From the NCBI RefSeq assembly GCF_000238255.3, contig NZ_CP011040.1, forward strand, positions 620,001 to 684,000: a stretch of 64,000 nt of DNA. Reading direction: 5' to 3'. Source of the stretch: Pseudoalteromonas spongiae UST010723-006 (GTDB lineage: Bacteria > Pseudomonadota > Gammaproteobacteria > Enterobacterales > Alteromonadaceae). A program made the position numbers and the translations under genes. Of this stretch, positions 8,033 to 17,866 are shown one piece after another; the first letter of the stretch is position 1, and every line of letters starts with the position of its first letter. Under the pieces are notes generated by a model. That model was not told the DNA's origin and made no database searches. It saw only the letters and a program-made list of their open reading frames with translations.

Positions 8033-10084
8033 TTGTCACTCACTTCGTTACCTAACTCATTAATTCAAATAGACAAAATTTTAGTTGATTTCAGCGCAAT
8101 GCGAATTAAACGAGCGGGTACATGGCATAAGGTTGAAAGCAAGCAGCTGATATTGTTGGCGCTACTGATTGAACAACAAGGGCAGGCAATATCGCGAGAT
8201 GACTTACTCGATAAAATTTGGCCAAATGTGATTGTTAGCGATAACTCGCTTAGTAAGTTGGTAACACAGTTGCGCAAAACGATCGGTGATGATCGTAACG
8301 AACAAGGTATTATTCGTACCGTACCGCGAGTAGGCTATCAGTTAATTGCTACTGCAACACAGGTTGAACAAAAAGCGTTATCGTTTAAGCAGCAAAATGT
8401 CGCGATTGTGGGGGCAATATGTTTAATGTTAGGTGGATTATTTAGCTTACTGCTTTCGCATCTGAGTAAGCCTTATGCGCTTGGCGATGATTATACCGAG
8501 CGACGCATTACTCAGCGAGGTGGTGTGGAGCAGGGCGCGTCTTTTTCAAATGATGGGCGATTTATGGTGTTTAACTATCGCGCAATTGGCAAAAGCAATA
8601 CCGACTTAGCGGTGATGGACCTACAGCAACACATTTCCCATGTTATTAAAAATGCCAATTACTCTGAGCAACGCGGTGTATTTTCCCCTGATCAAAAATG
8701 GTTGGCGTATATTCGCAACGACGCGTTGCAATGCAATATTCGGGTGATATCAACGGCTAGTGCGATAGAAACATGGCGTTTATCACTCGATAGTAAATTA
8801 GCAGATTGCCCGTCTGGTTTGCATAAGATGGCATTGAGTTGGCCGCAAGATAACCTACTGATAGCTCACTTTAATCACAGTGTGGTGCGTTATTCATTAA
8901 ACTTTGAACCGTTTCCTCGAGCGGTTGATAGTCCAAACGTGATTGTTGAGAATGTTGATGAATTAAGTGTGACTGATAATCAATTATTCACACTTAATAC
9001 GGCGACAAATACCGTGGAAAAACGCGATTTTCATGGCAAACTTTTGACAACGCTGTCTCATGAAGAGCGCGGTATTAAAAAGCTCGCGGCCGACAATAAC
9101 ACGCTGTGGCTTGTATCCAACAAGTTGGCTTTTTATAAACACAATAAGCGTATTGGCGCTATGAATATTGAGGGTGGCGATATTGATGAAATCAGCATTA
9201 ATAGAAAAAATGGTGATATTCTATTAAGTAAAAGCCAGTCAAATACGGGGCTATTTTCGATTTCATCCAATCGTGTTGAACAACTTGGTTCGTCAATGAA
9301 TGCGGTACGTGCGCCGGTTGTATCGTACACAGGTAACAAGTACGCATTTTTAACCTTAAATAAACGCTTAAATAAGGCTGACGTTTGGCTTAGCCATGTT
9401 AATAGTGACAGTGTGCAGTTTATTACGTCGCTTTCAAATTCTAACGTGCCAGAACTGATGTCGTTTTCACCAAACGGTAATTTTTTACTTTTAGGCTATT
9501 TAGATTCCCATCTTTCGCTGATTGATTTAACAACTAAAAATAGTATTACCATGGCACAAGGGCAGTTTGACAATGTGTATTGGCAAAAAGAAGGCGATGG
9601 TGTGTTCTATGCGAAAAATGATGGCAATAGCAGCAATAATTGGTATTTTGACTTGTCTACCGGATTAGCGCAGCCGAACGCGCAAACGTTAGCATTAGAT
9701 TTTATGCTTGCTAATAAAGAATACCGAACGCTTATGACAACGGGCTTTCGAAATTATGCTAATCATGTGGCTAAGTATTTAGCTGAACGTGTTTTTGACC
9801 CCTTGCTAATTGATAATATTTTACCTTCAAGCCAATTATTCACACCATCCGTCTATCGAGACGGTATTTATTTTATGGTTAAAAAAGGTGAAACCTTATT
9901 ATTGTTTGATTATCAATTTGAAAGCCAAGAATATCGTGAAGTTGCAGATTTAAGTCAATTTAGTAATGCGCCAGATCATACGCTGACTATTACCAGTTCT
10001 CACGATGGTGAGATAGTACTTGTGAATCTCGTTGATAATCTCCAATCAGATTTGGTTTTAATCAGTAAAACCACTGATAATTAA
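8033..10084 (+). CDS. CadC/ToxR-like membrane regulator with periplasmic beta-propeller
   Basis: A 683-residue membrane-bound transcription factor. Residues 10-108 are an OmpR/ToxR-type winged helix (VPRVGYQLIA wing), residues 123-144 a single transmembrane helix, and the rest a periplasmic sensor with PD40/TolB-like repeats (ASFSNDGRFMVFN, GVFSPDQKWLAY, MSFSPNGNFLLLG). The start is TTG 8033: no ATG or GTG lies between it and the upstream stop, and the next ATG would cut the first strand of the winged helix. It is transcribed divergently from the receptor gene at 7909, the usual placement for its target. The propeller may sense the ligand or a cell-wall signal; that is inference. Confidence 0.85.
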   Translation: MSLTSLPNSLIQIDKILVDFSAMRIKRAGTWHKVESKQLILLALLIEQQGQAISRDDLLDKIWPNVIVSDNSLSKLVTQLRKTIGDDRNEQGIIRTVPRVGYQLIATATQVEQKALSFKQQNVAIVGAICLMLGGLFSLLLSHLSKPYALGDDYTERRITQRGGVEQGASFSNDGRFMVFNYRAIGKSNTDLAVMDLQQHISHVIKNANYSEQRGVFSPDQKWLAYIRNDALQCNIRVISTASAIETWRLSLDSKLADCPSGLHKMALSWPQDNLLIAHFNHSVVRYSLNFEPFPRAVDSPNVIVENVDELSVTDNQLFTLNTATNTVEKRDFHGKLLTTLSHEERGIKKLAADNNTLWLVSNKLAFYKHNKRIGAMNIEGGDIDEISINRKNGDILLSKSQSNTGLFSISSNRVEQLGSSMNAVRAPVVSYTGNKYAFLTLNKRLNKADVWLSHVNSDSVQFITSLSNSNVPELMSFSPNGNFLLLGYLDSHLSLIDLTTKNSITMAQGQFDNVYWQKEGDGVFYAKNDGNSSNNWYFDLSTGLAQPNAQTLALDFMLANKEYRTLMTTGFRNYANHVAKYLAERVFDPLLIDNILPSSQLFTPSVYRDGIYFMVKKGETLLLFDYQFESQEYREVADLSQFSNAPDHTLTITSSHDGEIVLVNLVDNLQSDLVLISKTTDN

Positions 10085-10113
10085 GCGATGTGGTAGTAAG
10101 GTTAAATCTTAGC

Positions 10114-11511
10114 TTAAGGTTTAGCAGTAAGCTTTCGTTTCAGTGCTTTCATTTCACTGAGATCAATTTTTTGCGCATTGGCGTTATCAATTGCTCTGTC
10201 TAGCTGTTTTTTTGCACTTGAAATGTCATTTTGTTGATAAGAAAGTTTAGCCTTTAAGTACCAGGCTTCGGCGTTATTCGCGTTTTGTTGTAGCACAGAA
10301 TCGATTTGCTGATGCAGTGTTTTGTATTCGCTTACTGAAATATTAGCTTGGCTAAGAGCCAGTCGGGTGAGCGCGGCTTTTGCAAGCAGATGGCCTTTAT
10401 CACTTGCTTGGGTTAACCATAAGCGCGCTTTTTCCATATCGTAATGAACTGATTTTTTAACTAATAACTCGATGCCTAAACGGTACTGCGCCGATGCAAA
10501 ACCATTTTGAGCGCTCAGTAACAGCCAGTTAAGTCCTTTTTTACGGTCTTGGGCGGTTTTATCGCCGGCAAGTAACTGTGTTGCAATACGATATTGCGCG
10601 AAGGGATAACCATTTTTTGCAGCATTTAGCATAAGATTTTGCGCTTCGCTTTCTTTTGGCCAATGGTATTTAAGCAATTTAGAGGCGTTGTGTTTATCGG
10701 TAGTAAGCCATTGTGCAATGCGGTATTGCCACAAAGCATTGCCATTCTCCGCCTGTTCAATGACTTCAGCAATGTGTTTTTGATATTCACGTTGCTGGCG
10801 CGAAAACCCTTGCTGATAACGTTTACCTTTAAATGTGGTGAAGTGATAAAGCAAACTACGACGTTTGATGGGAAGTTGCTCGCTTTGCTTAAAGCGCCAG
10901 CGTTTTAACGCCATTAGCATGGCGTTATCAAATGTTTTTTGCGGGTAGCTATCAATGATTTGCGCGTTGACCACGGATCCTGCACCGTCAATATCGTATT
11001 CAACCCATACCCATCCTTCAATACCGCGGTCGACCGCGTGTTCTGGATACACAGGATCAACATTAAATGACTTTATTGGTTGAATTAAAGTGTTAAATGT
11101 TTCGTTAAATTGGGGTGCTAATGTGTTCACATAGCGTTGATAGCTAAGTTCAGAGTCGAGTTGTTGCTTTGCTTGGTGTAAAGCGTCACTGTTTTGTGTT
11201 TGCGTGGCGATGTACTCTGCGGTGTTTTTAGCATCGGTTATTCCGAATTCGCCGGCAAGTGAAAACCATGCATATGCTTTGTTAATATCTTTTTTTAAGC
11301 CACGGCCGTGTAAATGCATAACGGCAATATTAAACATTGCATCGCTATTACCAAGTTTTGCAAGCTGTGAAAATTCATCTAAGGCTTTTTGATATTCGCC
11401 GTTGGTATAGTTAACTGACGCGCTCAATAAGTCGGCTTTCAAGCCGAAATGCATAAGCGAAAAACACAGTAACAACAATGTCGTAATTAGATAACGCAAT
11501 GACAAAACCAA
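10114..11511 (-). CDS. TonB C-terminal domain protein with Sel1-like repeats
   Basis: A 465-residue exported protein with an unusual mixed layout. An N-terminal hydrophobic segment (about residues 5-25) is followed by one Sel1-like repeat (about 54-90, GNSDAMFNIAVMHLHGRG), a TonB C-terminal domain (about 153-225, PVYPEHAVDRGIEGWVWVEY), then several further Sel1/TPR repeats to residue 440. It lacks the Pro-rich spanner of classical TonB. It follows the receptor gene at 11.8-14.3 kb on the same strand, with a hairpin between, so it may energise or tether that receptor. Whether it couples to ExbB/ExbD cannot be judged from sequence. Confidence 0.8.
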   Translation of the reverse strand: MVLSLRYLITTLLLLCFSLMHFGLKADLLSASVNYTNGEYQKALDEFSQLAKLGNSDAMFNIAVMHLHGRGLKKDINKAYAWFSLAGEFGITDAKNTAEYIATQTQNSDALHQAKQQLDSELSYQRYVNTLAPQFNETFNTLIQPIKSFNVDPVYPEHAVDRGIEGWVWVEYDIDGAGSVVNAQIIDSYPQKTFDNAMLMALKRWRFKQSEQLPIKRRSLLYHFTTFKGKRYQQGFSRQQREYQKHIAEVIEQAENGNALWQYRIAQWLTTDKHNASKLLKYHWPKESEAQNLMLNAAKNGYPFAQYRIATQLLAGDKTAQDRKKGLNWLLLSAQNGFASAQYRLGIELLVKKSVHYDMEKARLWLTQASDKGHLLAKAALTRLALSQANISVSEYKTLHQQIDSVLQQNANNAEAWYLKAKLSYQQNDISSAKKQLDRAIDNANAQKIDLSEMKALKRKLTAKP

Positions 11512-11651
11512 ATATCGACTAAGGGGTTTAAACGTTTTGCAACGAAAAAACGAAAAAGTGGGTTAAGAATACGCAAACTTACTGCGGAATTGAATTGATA
11601 TTTCGACTTTTTTAAGAAATTTTAATGGCTTGTAGCGCAATAATTGAAAGC

Positions 11652-11684
11652 AAAAAAAACAGCGAACATTACATTCGCTGTTTT
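11652..11684 (-). terminator. Rho-independent terminator after the second TonB-dependent receptor
   Basis: A hairpin with stem CAGCGAA/TTCGCTG and 7-base loop is flanked by an A-run on the left and a T-run on the right. On the minus strand it ends in eight T residues, about 90 bases past the receptor stop at 11774. It could also act on the other strand. Confidence 0.8.
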
Positions 11685-11773
11685 GGGGGGTTCTGAAGTG
11701 TAAGAGTTTTCTAATAGGGGGCAGTCCTGTGTTAGCTCTGCGCAATTAAGCGCAGTGAAACTCTTTTTCAGAA

Positions 11774-14326
11774 TTAAAAATTAAATCGAACACCTGCAAC
11801 ATAGCGACGGCCATCGGCATAAACACCGGTTAGTGCTTGTTCTACGCCTTTTTCTTGGTAGCTAAAGGTATGCTCGTCGGTTAAGTTAATGGCTTCAAAT
11901 ACTAATGTAATGTTCTCGGTTACGTTGTAGTTAAGATTGGCATCAATTTGTCCGTAATCGTCTACATAACCCGGCCAACCAAGACCTGTATCATAGCCTG
12001 TGCGGTAGTTGTATGAAATACGACCGTTTAGGTACTCATTTTCATAGTATGCACTTAGGTTAATCGTGTGCTCAGAGTTACCAGGAATAGTGATATCTTC
12101 ACCATTTGGACCTTTCGCTTCACCATCAACATAGGTGTAGTTAGCCATTACACCTAGGCCTTGATAAATATCGTGCTGCACTGCAAGCTCTAAACCTTGA
12201 ATTGTACCGCTACGACCATTTACCGGGCGATTTACCAATATACCAACACCTTCGTGAGTTTCAAGCGTTAGCTGTGAGTCTAAGAAAGATTGAATATCTT
12301 TGTGGAATAGGGCCGCTGAGAACAAACTTGCTTCATCAAAGTACCATTCAATACTTACATCAAACTGATTTGCACGATACGGGTCGATATCTGGGTTACC
12401 ACCTGTACCGGTTTTAGTTTCTAGATTGTACGAAGTCGATGGTGTCATTGAGTTATAATCTGGGCGAGACATTACGCGTGCAGCTGCAAGTCGCATAATA
12501 AGGTCATCATCTAAGTCAATCGCTAAGTTAAGGCTTGGTAGTACATCAAAATAGTCTTTTGATTGCGTTTGCCAATTTTCACCAACGTAAGCGCCTGTAT
12601 CTTGGTTTGTTTGTACCAAACGCACGCCTAAGTTACCGCGCAAACTATCTGCATCAATATCTGCCTTAATGTAACCAGCCAGGATTTGCTCTTCTACTTC
12701 AAAGGTACTTGCTTTTAATAAGTTGTATTGCCAACCAAGGGCATCACCTTCACGACGTACTTTGTTTGAATCAGTAATGGCGTAGTTTTTAAGTGTACCA
12801 TTTGATCCTAAACCCGATAGATAATCCGACGGCATTTGGAGTGAATAATCGGCTAATGACCAGCCTAAATCGGTACGTGTTGCAGTTTGACGTTTCTCAT
12901 TATAGCGACTGTGGTCGCGATATTTAGCACCAAATTTAATACTACTAAATACTGCAACATCAACTGGGCGGTTAAAGTCTACTTGTACATAATGTTCGTC
13001 GTCTTTGGCGTTATTTTGATCGTAACGTAAGAAATCAAGTGACCATTTAGTGCCATCAGCGGGATCAGCGCTATAGCTAGTTTTCATATCTTCAACGCTT
13101 GACGCATCATATGAATGCACGTAGTTACCACCCCAACCAACACTGCGGTCAGCGTGTGAACCACCTGAGCCTTTGGTATAACCTAAGTGAACTGAGGTTT
13201 GCCAAATATCACCTTGATAATCTGCTTTTAAATCGTATGACTCAGTGCTAAGTTCTGAGTTACGTACTTTGGTCTCATCAAGAATATTATTGTCATCTGG
13301 CGATAAACCGAGTGTGCCTGCAATAAGCATTTTGCCAACTTTGTCATGATCAATAATAGTCACGTCTTGATATTTTGAACCGCCGTAGCCAGGTAACCAC
13401 AAGAAGTTTTGGTTTTCATTGTTAGCTTCTAATGTTGAATCAAGGGCATTAAAGGTAATGTCTAAGGCATCACTTGGACGGTATTGTATTGATGCATTGA
13501 AACCAGTGCGGACACGCTCTTGCGAAAACATGGCTGACCCACCGCCACCAGAACTATAAACATTCTTATGAACTGTACCATCTTCCATTTCAATATCGCG
13601 ATGCGTCCAGCTCCATGATTCAATACCATCTCGGCGTAAATTGCGTTGCTGACGTACCACTGAGATTAGTGCACCAAAGGTTTCGTCTTCATTTTTCCAT
13701 GAATATAAGCCACTTAGTTGTGGGTCAGTTTCACCTGACACTTCACTGTGTTGCGCCATTAAGCTACCAGCGATTTTATTGGCTTCTAATTCTAGTGGTT
13801 TACGGGTACGAACGATCACTGTACCACCAATAGAGCCCTCATCAATATCGGCTTCTGGTGACTTATACACTTCAAGTCCAGATACAATTTCTGAAGGAAG
13901 CATAGTGTAATTAAAACCACGACTAGCAGGGGAGTTTGTCCACCAATCGACTGAGCCTACAGCTTGGCCATTTAATAATGTTCTGTTTTGGCTTTCAGAC
14001 GTACCACGAATACTAACTCGCTCACCTTCACCAAAATTACGTGAAATCGATACGCCGGTAATACGTTGAAGCGATTCTGCTACGTTTTGGTCTGGAAATT
14101 TGCCAATGTCTTCAGCGGTTACGGCATCAACAACCGAACCAGAAAAACGTTTAGTATTAAGTGATTTCACTAAGCTGCCACGGATCCCGCGGACCTGAAT
14201 TACCTCAACGTCGCTTTGTTCAGCAGTGTTTTCTTCTGCAGCGTGTACATATGTTGTGCTTAAGCTCGCAGCCAATAATGCCTGACTAATAGCTAGGCTT
14301 AATTTATTCTTAGTAGATATAGCCAT
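11774..14326 (-). CDS. TonB-dependent receptor (long TIGR01782-like type)
   Basis: An 850-residue outer-membrane transporter, clearly paralogous to the one at 5.3-7.9 kb: the plug motifs AEDIGKFPDQNVAESLQRIT and ERVSIRGTSESQNRTLLNG match almost word for word, and the C-terminus ends in RRYVAGVRFNF. The start is ATG 14326, preceded by AAGGGGA; an upstream in-frame ATG at 14353 has no ribosome-binding site and would spoil the signal peptide (MAISTKNKLSLAISQALLAA). Nearly 1 kb of gene-free DNA lies upstream, with a direct repeat at 14454-14494 that could bind a regulator. Substrate unknown. Confidence 0.93.
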   Translation of the reverse strand: MAISTKNKLSLAISQALLAASLSTTYVHAAEENTAEQSDVEVIQVRGIRGSLVKSLNTKRFSGSVVDAVTAEDIGKFPDQNVAESLQRITGVSISRNFGEGERVSIRGTSESQNRTLLNGQAVGSVDWWTNSPASRGFNYTMLPSEIVSGLEVYKSPEADIDEGSIGGTVIVRTRKPLELEANKIAGSLMAQHSEVSGETDPQLSGLYSWKNEDETFGALISVVRQQRNLRRDGIESWSWTHRDIEMEDGTVHKNVYSSGGGGSAMFSQERVRTGFNASIQYRPSDALDITFNALDSTLEANNENQNFLWLPGYGGSKYQDVTIIDHDKVGKMLIAGTLGLSPDDNNILDETKVRNSELSTESYDLKADYQGDIWQTSVHLGYTKGSGGSHADRSVGWGGNYVHSYDASSVEDMKTSYSADPADGTKWSLDFLRYDQNNAKDDEHYVQVDFNRPVDVAVFSSIKFGAKYRDHSRYNEKRQTATRTDLGWSLADYSLQMPSDYLSGLGSNGTLKNYAITDSNKVRREGDALGWQYNLLKASTFEVEEQILAGYIKADIDADSLRGNLGVRLVQTNQDTGAYVGENWQTQSKDYFDVLPSLNLAIDLDDDLIMRLAAARVMSRPDYNSMTPSTSYNLETKTGTGGNPDIDPYRANQFDVSIEWYFDEASLFSAALFHKDIQSFLDSQLTLETHEGVGILVNRPVNGRSGTIQGLELAVQHDIYQGLGVMANYTYVDGEAKGPNGEDITIPGNSEHTINLSAYYENEYLNGRISYNYRTGYDTGLGWPGYVDDYGQIDANLNYNVTENITLVFEAINLTDEHTFSYQEKGVEQALTGVYADGRRYVAGVRFNF

Positions 14327-14353
14327 TGTTTCCCCTTGCGATGTAAAAACCAT

Positions 14354-15300
14354 CAGTTGTTATGTTTTAACGGTAACTGTTTGCTTAAATCACACACCGT
14401 TAACAATTGCCCAATGCGGAATGTGTTTTAAGCTGGGGTAATAGCTACATGATTAGTTATGAATCGTATTGATTGATTGTGAATAGTTATGAATTATAAA
14501 ATTAAATTTAAAATAGTTTTTAATAACAATGTGTTGTAGGTTAAGTTGTTTTTAATAAATTAAGTTTATTTAACGAAATTTGTAGAAGATTAATTGGTTC
14601 ATATACTTATTCGATATTGAAATCGGATGAAACAAGGTTTTATGTGTTATTTAATCGTTAAATTTTCAGTTGCGGCTATTAAAATCCTATTGTTTAGCAT
14701 GCCGCTTGGTTGGCCGTTTCAAAAAATAAACGTTGTAAGTAACAAGTTAGTTGTGTTGTTCATTAATCGCTTTTACTAAGTGGATGGTAATAAGCGCTTG
14801 ATATTTTACTACCGTAAAAATGTCCCATTTAGAGCAGTAAAAATTAATCATTCGAAAGCACTAGCACCATTTTTGTGTGTGTACGGAGCCAAAGGACTAT
14901 AAAATGACAAGGTATTGATTCTTGTGGTTAATTTTTGCCGCAGATGAAGGTATTTAAAAAAGGCTGAGACAGAGAGCATATATAGAATGCTGAGCGAGCG
15001 GTTGCGCGTTAGTTGTTTTACATAACCAAAGTGATAACACGATTCAAAAAACAAATAAACAGCATGGTACAACACGTTTTGATTTGAAAGAAGCTTATAT
15101 TTAAAAGAAGTGATACGGCTAAGAGCAAGGCTCTCTAATTAATTGGATTTTCTTATGGTGTTGGTATTTTTTGTCAAATGAAGTCGGAGTAAAAAGCGGG
15201 CTCAGATCGTTCGAGCAATGAGTCGTTTGATCACATGATATTGGATAACGCTATATAAAGCTTGAGTGATCCGTACCATGGTTAACCAATAATGCTGGTG
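14354..15300. other. Gene-free stretch upstream of the second receptor
   Basis: About 950 bases without a supportable gene. The only open frames (14848-15075 and 15251-15442, minus strand) lack ribosome-binding sites and domain features. The part near 14.36-14.6 kb is very AT-rich and presumably holds the receptor promoter, including a direct repeat. No tRNA, riboswitch fold or phage remnant was recognised in the rest. Confidence 0.6.
14454..14494. repeat. Direct repeat TAGTTATGAAT upstream of receptor gene
   Basis: TAGTTATGAAT occurs at 14454-14464 and again at 14484-14494, a centre spacing of 30 bases or about three helical turns. It lies about 130-170 bases before the receptor start at 14326. 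Such spacing suits binding of a dimer or two monomers on one DNA face, possibly the CadC-like regulator; this is inference. Confidence 0.45.
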
Positions 15301-15332
15301 GAAAAAGTGAGTCGCCTAAGGTTGGCGACTCA
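15301..15332 (-). terminator. Terminator after the ThrE-type exporter gene
   Basis: A 9-bp stem TGAGTCGCC/GGCGACTCA with a 7-base loop, followed on the minus strand by CTTTTTC. It sits just past the stop at 15339. Confidence 0.75.
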
Positions 15333-15338
15333 TATATA

Positions 15339-16565
15339 TTAAAGGCTTTTCTTTGGAGGCAATGCCACGTTTGCAAATATGAGTCCGGCAACAAGAGACA
15401 TAAAAATAAGAAACGTTTGTTGGCCAATACCTGTGCTTGCAATAAATTCTTGCCCCGAGATTAACGAGTTTAATCCAATGTAGGTTTTACTTCCGGGAAC
15501 CAATACGATCAAACCTTGCATTGCTACAATACATGCGGGTGCATTGGCAACACGTGTAAATAAGTTACTGTAAACACCAACCGCAAATGCACCAACAAAT
15601 GTGCCGAGTGCATAATCTAAATACAGAGCGCCCGCGATACTTGCACCGTACGCGACAAAGCCTGCCACAATTGACCACACTGCATGTTTCGCTTTGGTAC
15701 GAAAGATAACGATTAAGCTCATACATAAAATAGCGATGGCAAGCCAAGCAGTCCATTTTGGCATTTGTGGTGGTGCAACAAAGTCGGTTTGACCAAATAG
15801 CGAAAAGCCTACTGCAATACCTAAAAATGCGCCAAAATAGAGCTTAAAGAGCAGCATTAAGGCATCCATTACGCGCGCAGTACCAGAAACTAAGTGACGT
15901 GCAGATAACTCAGCCAGGCCAAGTGTTAATGCTAAGCCCGGTATAAATACAATGATGGCGGATAATATAACCATGCGTATATTGATGCCAGGGTCGATGT
16001 AAACACTTATCGCGCACGCTAAAATGGCGGCAACAATAGAAACCACAGCTTCAAGCATATGGGCAACACGTTTCGAACGTTCTGAGCACAGCACAAACAA
16101 ATAAATAACACCGCTAATTAACGTTGACCAAAGTACATCATTCCAACTTGTTCCCATGAGCATGGCAAATGCTCCGCCCGACATAACAAATGCAATACCC
16201 GTAACAAAGCGGTTGTATGGGTTAGGTAAATTCGCTATTTCATCAAGTGCGTGGTCGGCTTGTTCTAAGGTAATTGTGTAGTCAGTTAGTTTATCAACAA
16301 GTTCATCACTGCGTGCAAGCGCGCCTAGGTCTAATTCACCTGGGGCAACACGCGCCGCATGGGTATATTCGTCTTCATGGCCCTCTGTCCAGATAACAAA
16401 TGTTAATGCAGTTGGTGTAATTATAAACGACGCTTTTAAGCCTAAAAATGTTGCTAAATTTTCTAGATGAGCTTCTAGTCGGTAAGCAGGTGTACCGAAT
16501 TTGTGCAGCATTTTACCAAGCTTTACAATAAAGCGGCGTTTTTGCGTAAAACTAGCTGTGTTCAA
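15339..16565 (-). CDS. Threonine/serine exporter family protein (ThrE type)
   Basis: A 408-residue inner-membrane protein that joins the two ThrE modules in one chain: an N-terminal DUF1212 part (KMLHKFGTPAYRLEAHLENL, FIITPTALTFVIW, and about five helices) and a C-terminal DUF3815 part (about residues 270-405) containing VLVPGSKTYIGL. In Corynebacterium ThrE exports threonine and serine by proton antiport; in many proteobacteria the two halves are separate genes, so the fused form is worth noting. ATG 16565 is used. It is a single-gene unit with its own terminator. The exact amino acid exported is not shown. Confidence 0.87.
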   Translation of the reverse strand: MNTASFTQKRRFIVKLGKMLHKFGTPAYRLEAHLENLATFLGLKASFIITPTALTFVIWTEGHEDEYTHAARVAPGELDLGALARSDELVDKLTDYTITLEQADHALDEIANLPNPYNRFVTGIAFVMSGGAFAMLMGTSWNDVLWSTLISGVIYLFVLCSERSKRVAHMLEAVVSIVAAILACAISVYIDPGINIRMVILSAIIVFIPGLALTLGLAELSARHLVSGTARVMDALMLLFKLYFGAFLGIAVGFSLFGQTDFVAPPQMPKWTAWLAIAILCMSLIVIFRTKAKHAVWSIVAGFVAYGASIAGALYLDYALGTFVGAFAVGVYSNLFTRVANAPACIVAMQGLIVLVPGSKTYIGLNSLISGQEFIASTGIGQQTFLIFMSLVAGLIFANVALPPKKSL

Positions 16566-16913
16566 GGTTTTAAATCTACATATACAGTGATGACTCGCAA
16601 ATTTTATGTTTTATTTACGGTTTGTCTAGTTTTGTTTATGTTAAATATCAACAATTGTAATAAATCCGGGTCAAGATCAATAAAACATCCATCAATTTAT
16701 ACATATTGATAACAAAGGTAATTTATAAAATAAATTATTAATTTTATGTTAACGTTAAAGTAACATAGGTCAAAGCGCAAGGCTGATTGTTATAGAATGA
16801 CGTGCTGTAATGTGTGTAACTAATTGGTTAGGTATGGCCTATTAGTATTGTTTGCCGATGTATTAATATGCAAATGGTATGGTTTGGTATGAAAAGGATA
16901 TTGAGGTGTAAAC
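16566..16913. other. AT-rich intergenic region without a gene
   Basis: About 350 bases between divergent genes, holding the promoters of the ThrE-type exporter (minus) and the solute-binding protein (plus). The sequence is AT-rich (TAAATTATTAATTTTATGTTAAC near 16728) and shows no convincing operator. The open frame at 16503-16709 runs into the exporter gene and is a shadow. Confidence 0.55.
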
Positions 16914-17726
16914 GTGAACTGGATAGTCAAACTTGTCATTATAACGGTATGTTTTAGTAATCTAGTGCAGGCGTATGAGAATGTAACAGTCACTATTTAT
17001 ACGGAACACTTTCCGCCTTACAACTTTCGAGAGGGCGACAATATCAAAGGCATTAATCATGATATTGTTGCCCGTACATGCGAAGTCGCAGGTATAAAGT
17101 GCAAGTTTAAAATGTATCCTTGGCAGCGTGCTATGGCATTGTCATTATCAAAACGTTTTGCTGGGCTGGTTTCGACTTCCCGATTACCAGACCGCGAAGC
17201 ACATTTTCAATGGGTTGGGCCATTAGTTTCAAGTCCCGCATGTTTTTACAAGTTAGCTCATCGGAGCGACATTAGCATTGAGTCAAAACAACAACTTAAC
17301 CATTACACAGTGGGCTTAAACAAAGGCGATGTTTATGAACACGTGTTGCAAAATTGGGGCATGCAAGAAAACGTTAATTACGTTATTTACTCAGAAAAAT
17401 TTGGCGAAGTTGACGCGTTTAAAAAAGGCAAGTTAGATTTATTTATTGCATCCGCTAATACACTTCAATACCACATAGACAGCGATAGACTCGCATTGCA
17501 CGAAGTTGAACCTGTATTTGTAATAAGCGATGAGGCATTACTGGGCAACTATTTAGCGCTTAATTTGGCAATGCCGATTGAAATAGTCGAGAAACTACAA
17601 AATGCGCTGATTGAGTTAAATCAAAGTAACGAAATTCAGTTAATTAAAAAGCGTTATATTCCGACAGCCCAAAGTGTGATTTCAGAATCAGAATTATCGT
17701 TAGCTAAACGCTGTATTTATGGTTAG
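16914..17726 (+). CDS. Periplasmic solute-binding protein, amino-acid type (SBP_bac_3)
   Basis: A 270-residue exported protein with a signal peptide of about 20 residues (cleavage near VQA) and a mature domain typical of family 3 binding proteins: VTIYTEHFPPYNF at the start of lobe 1, KGINHDIVARTCEVAG and YPWQRAMALSLSKRFAGLVS. Start is GTG 16914 with TTGAGG upstream. No permease or ATPase gene adjoins it, so it may be an orphan binding protein, possibly a periplasmic sensor partner for a chemoreceptor rather than a transporter part. The ligand cannot be told from sequence. Confidence 0.82.
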   Translation: MNWIVKLVIITVCFSNLVQAYENVTVTIYTEHFPPYNFREGDNIKGINHDIVARTCEVAGIKCKFKMYPWQRAMALSLSKRFAGLVSTSRLPDREAHFQWVGPLVSSPACFYKLAHRSDISIESKQQLNHYTVGLNKGDVYEHVLQNWGMQENVNYVIYSEKFGEVDAFKKGKLDLFIASANTLQYHIDSDRLALHEVEPVFVISDEALLGNYLALNLAMPIEIVEKLQNALIELNQSNEIQLIKKRYIPTAQSVISESELSLAKRCIYG

Positions 17727-17866
17727 ATTTTTTAAGTAAGATTCTCAATTTAGTAATCGTGATTTTGCTAACGTTGTAAATCTTCTTCACCTTTGTAAAA
17801 TCACCTATCTAGTTTTGCACCAGAATCTGACGCAACACGTCATCGGTGTAACTTTAAGGGAATAAT

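Noticed and set aside
11563..11745. 60-codon minus-strand open frame
   Set aside because: It covers the receptor terminator hairpin and lacks a ribosome-binding site.
14848..15442. Small minus-strand frames in the gene-free region
   Set aside because: No start signals or domains; one overlaps the exporter gene and its terminator.
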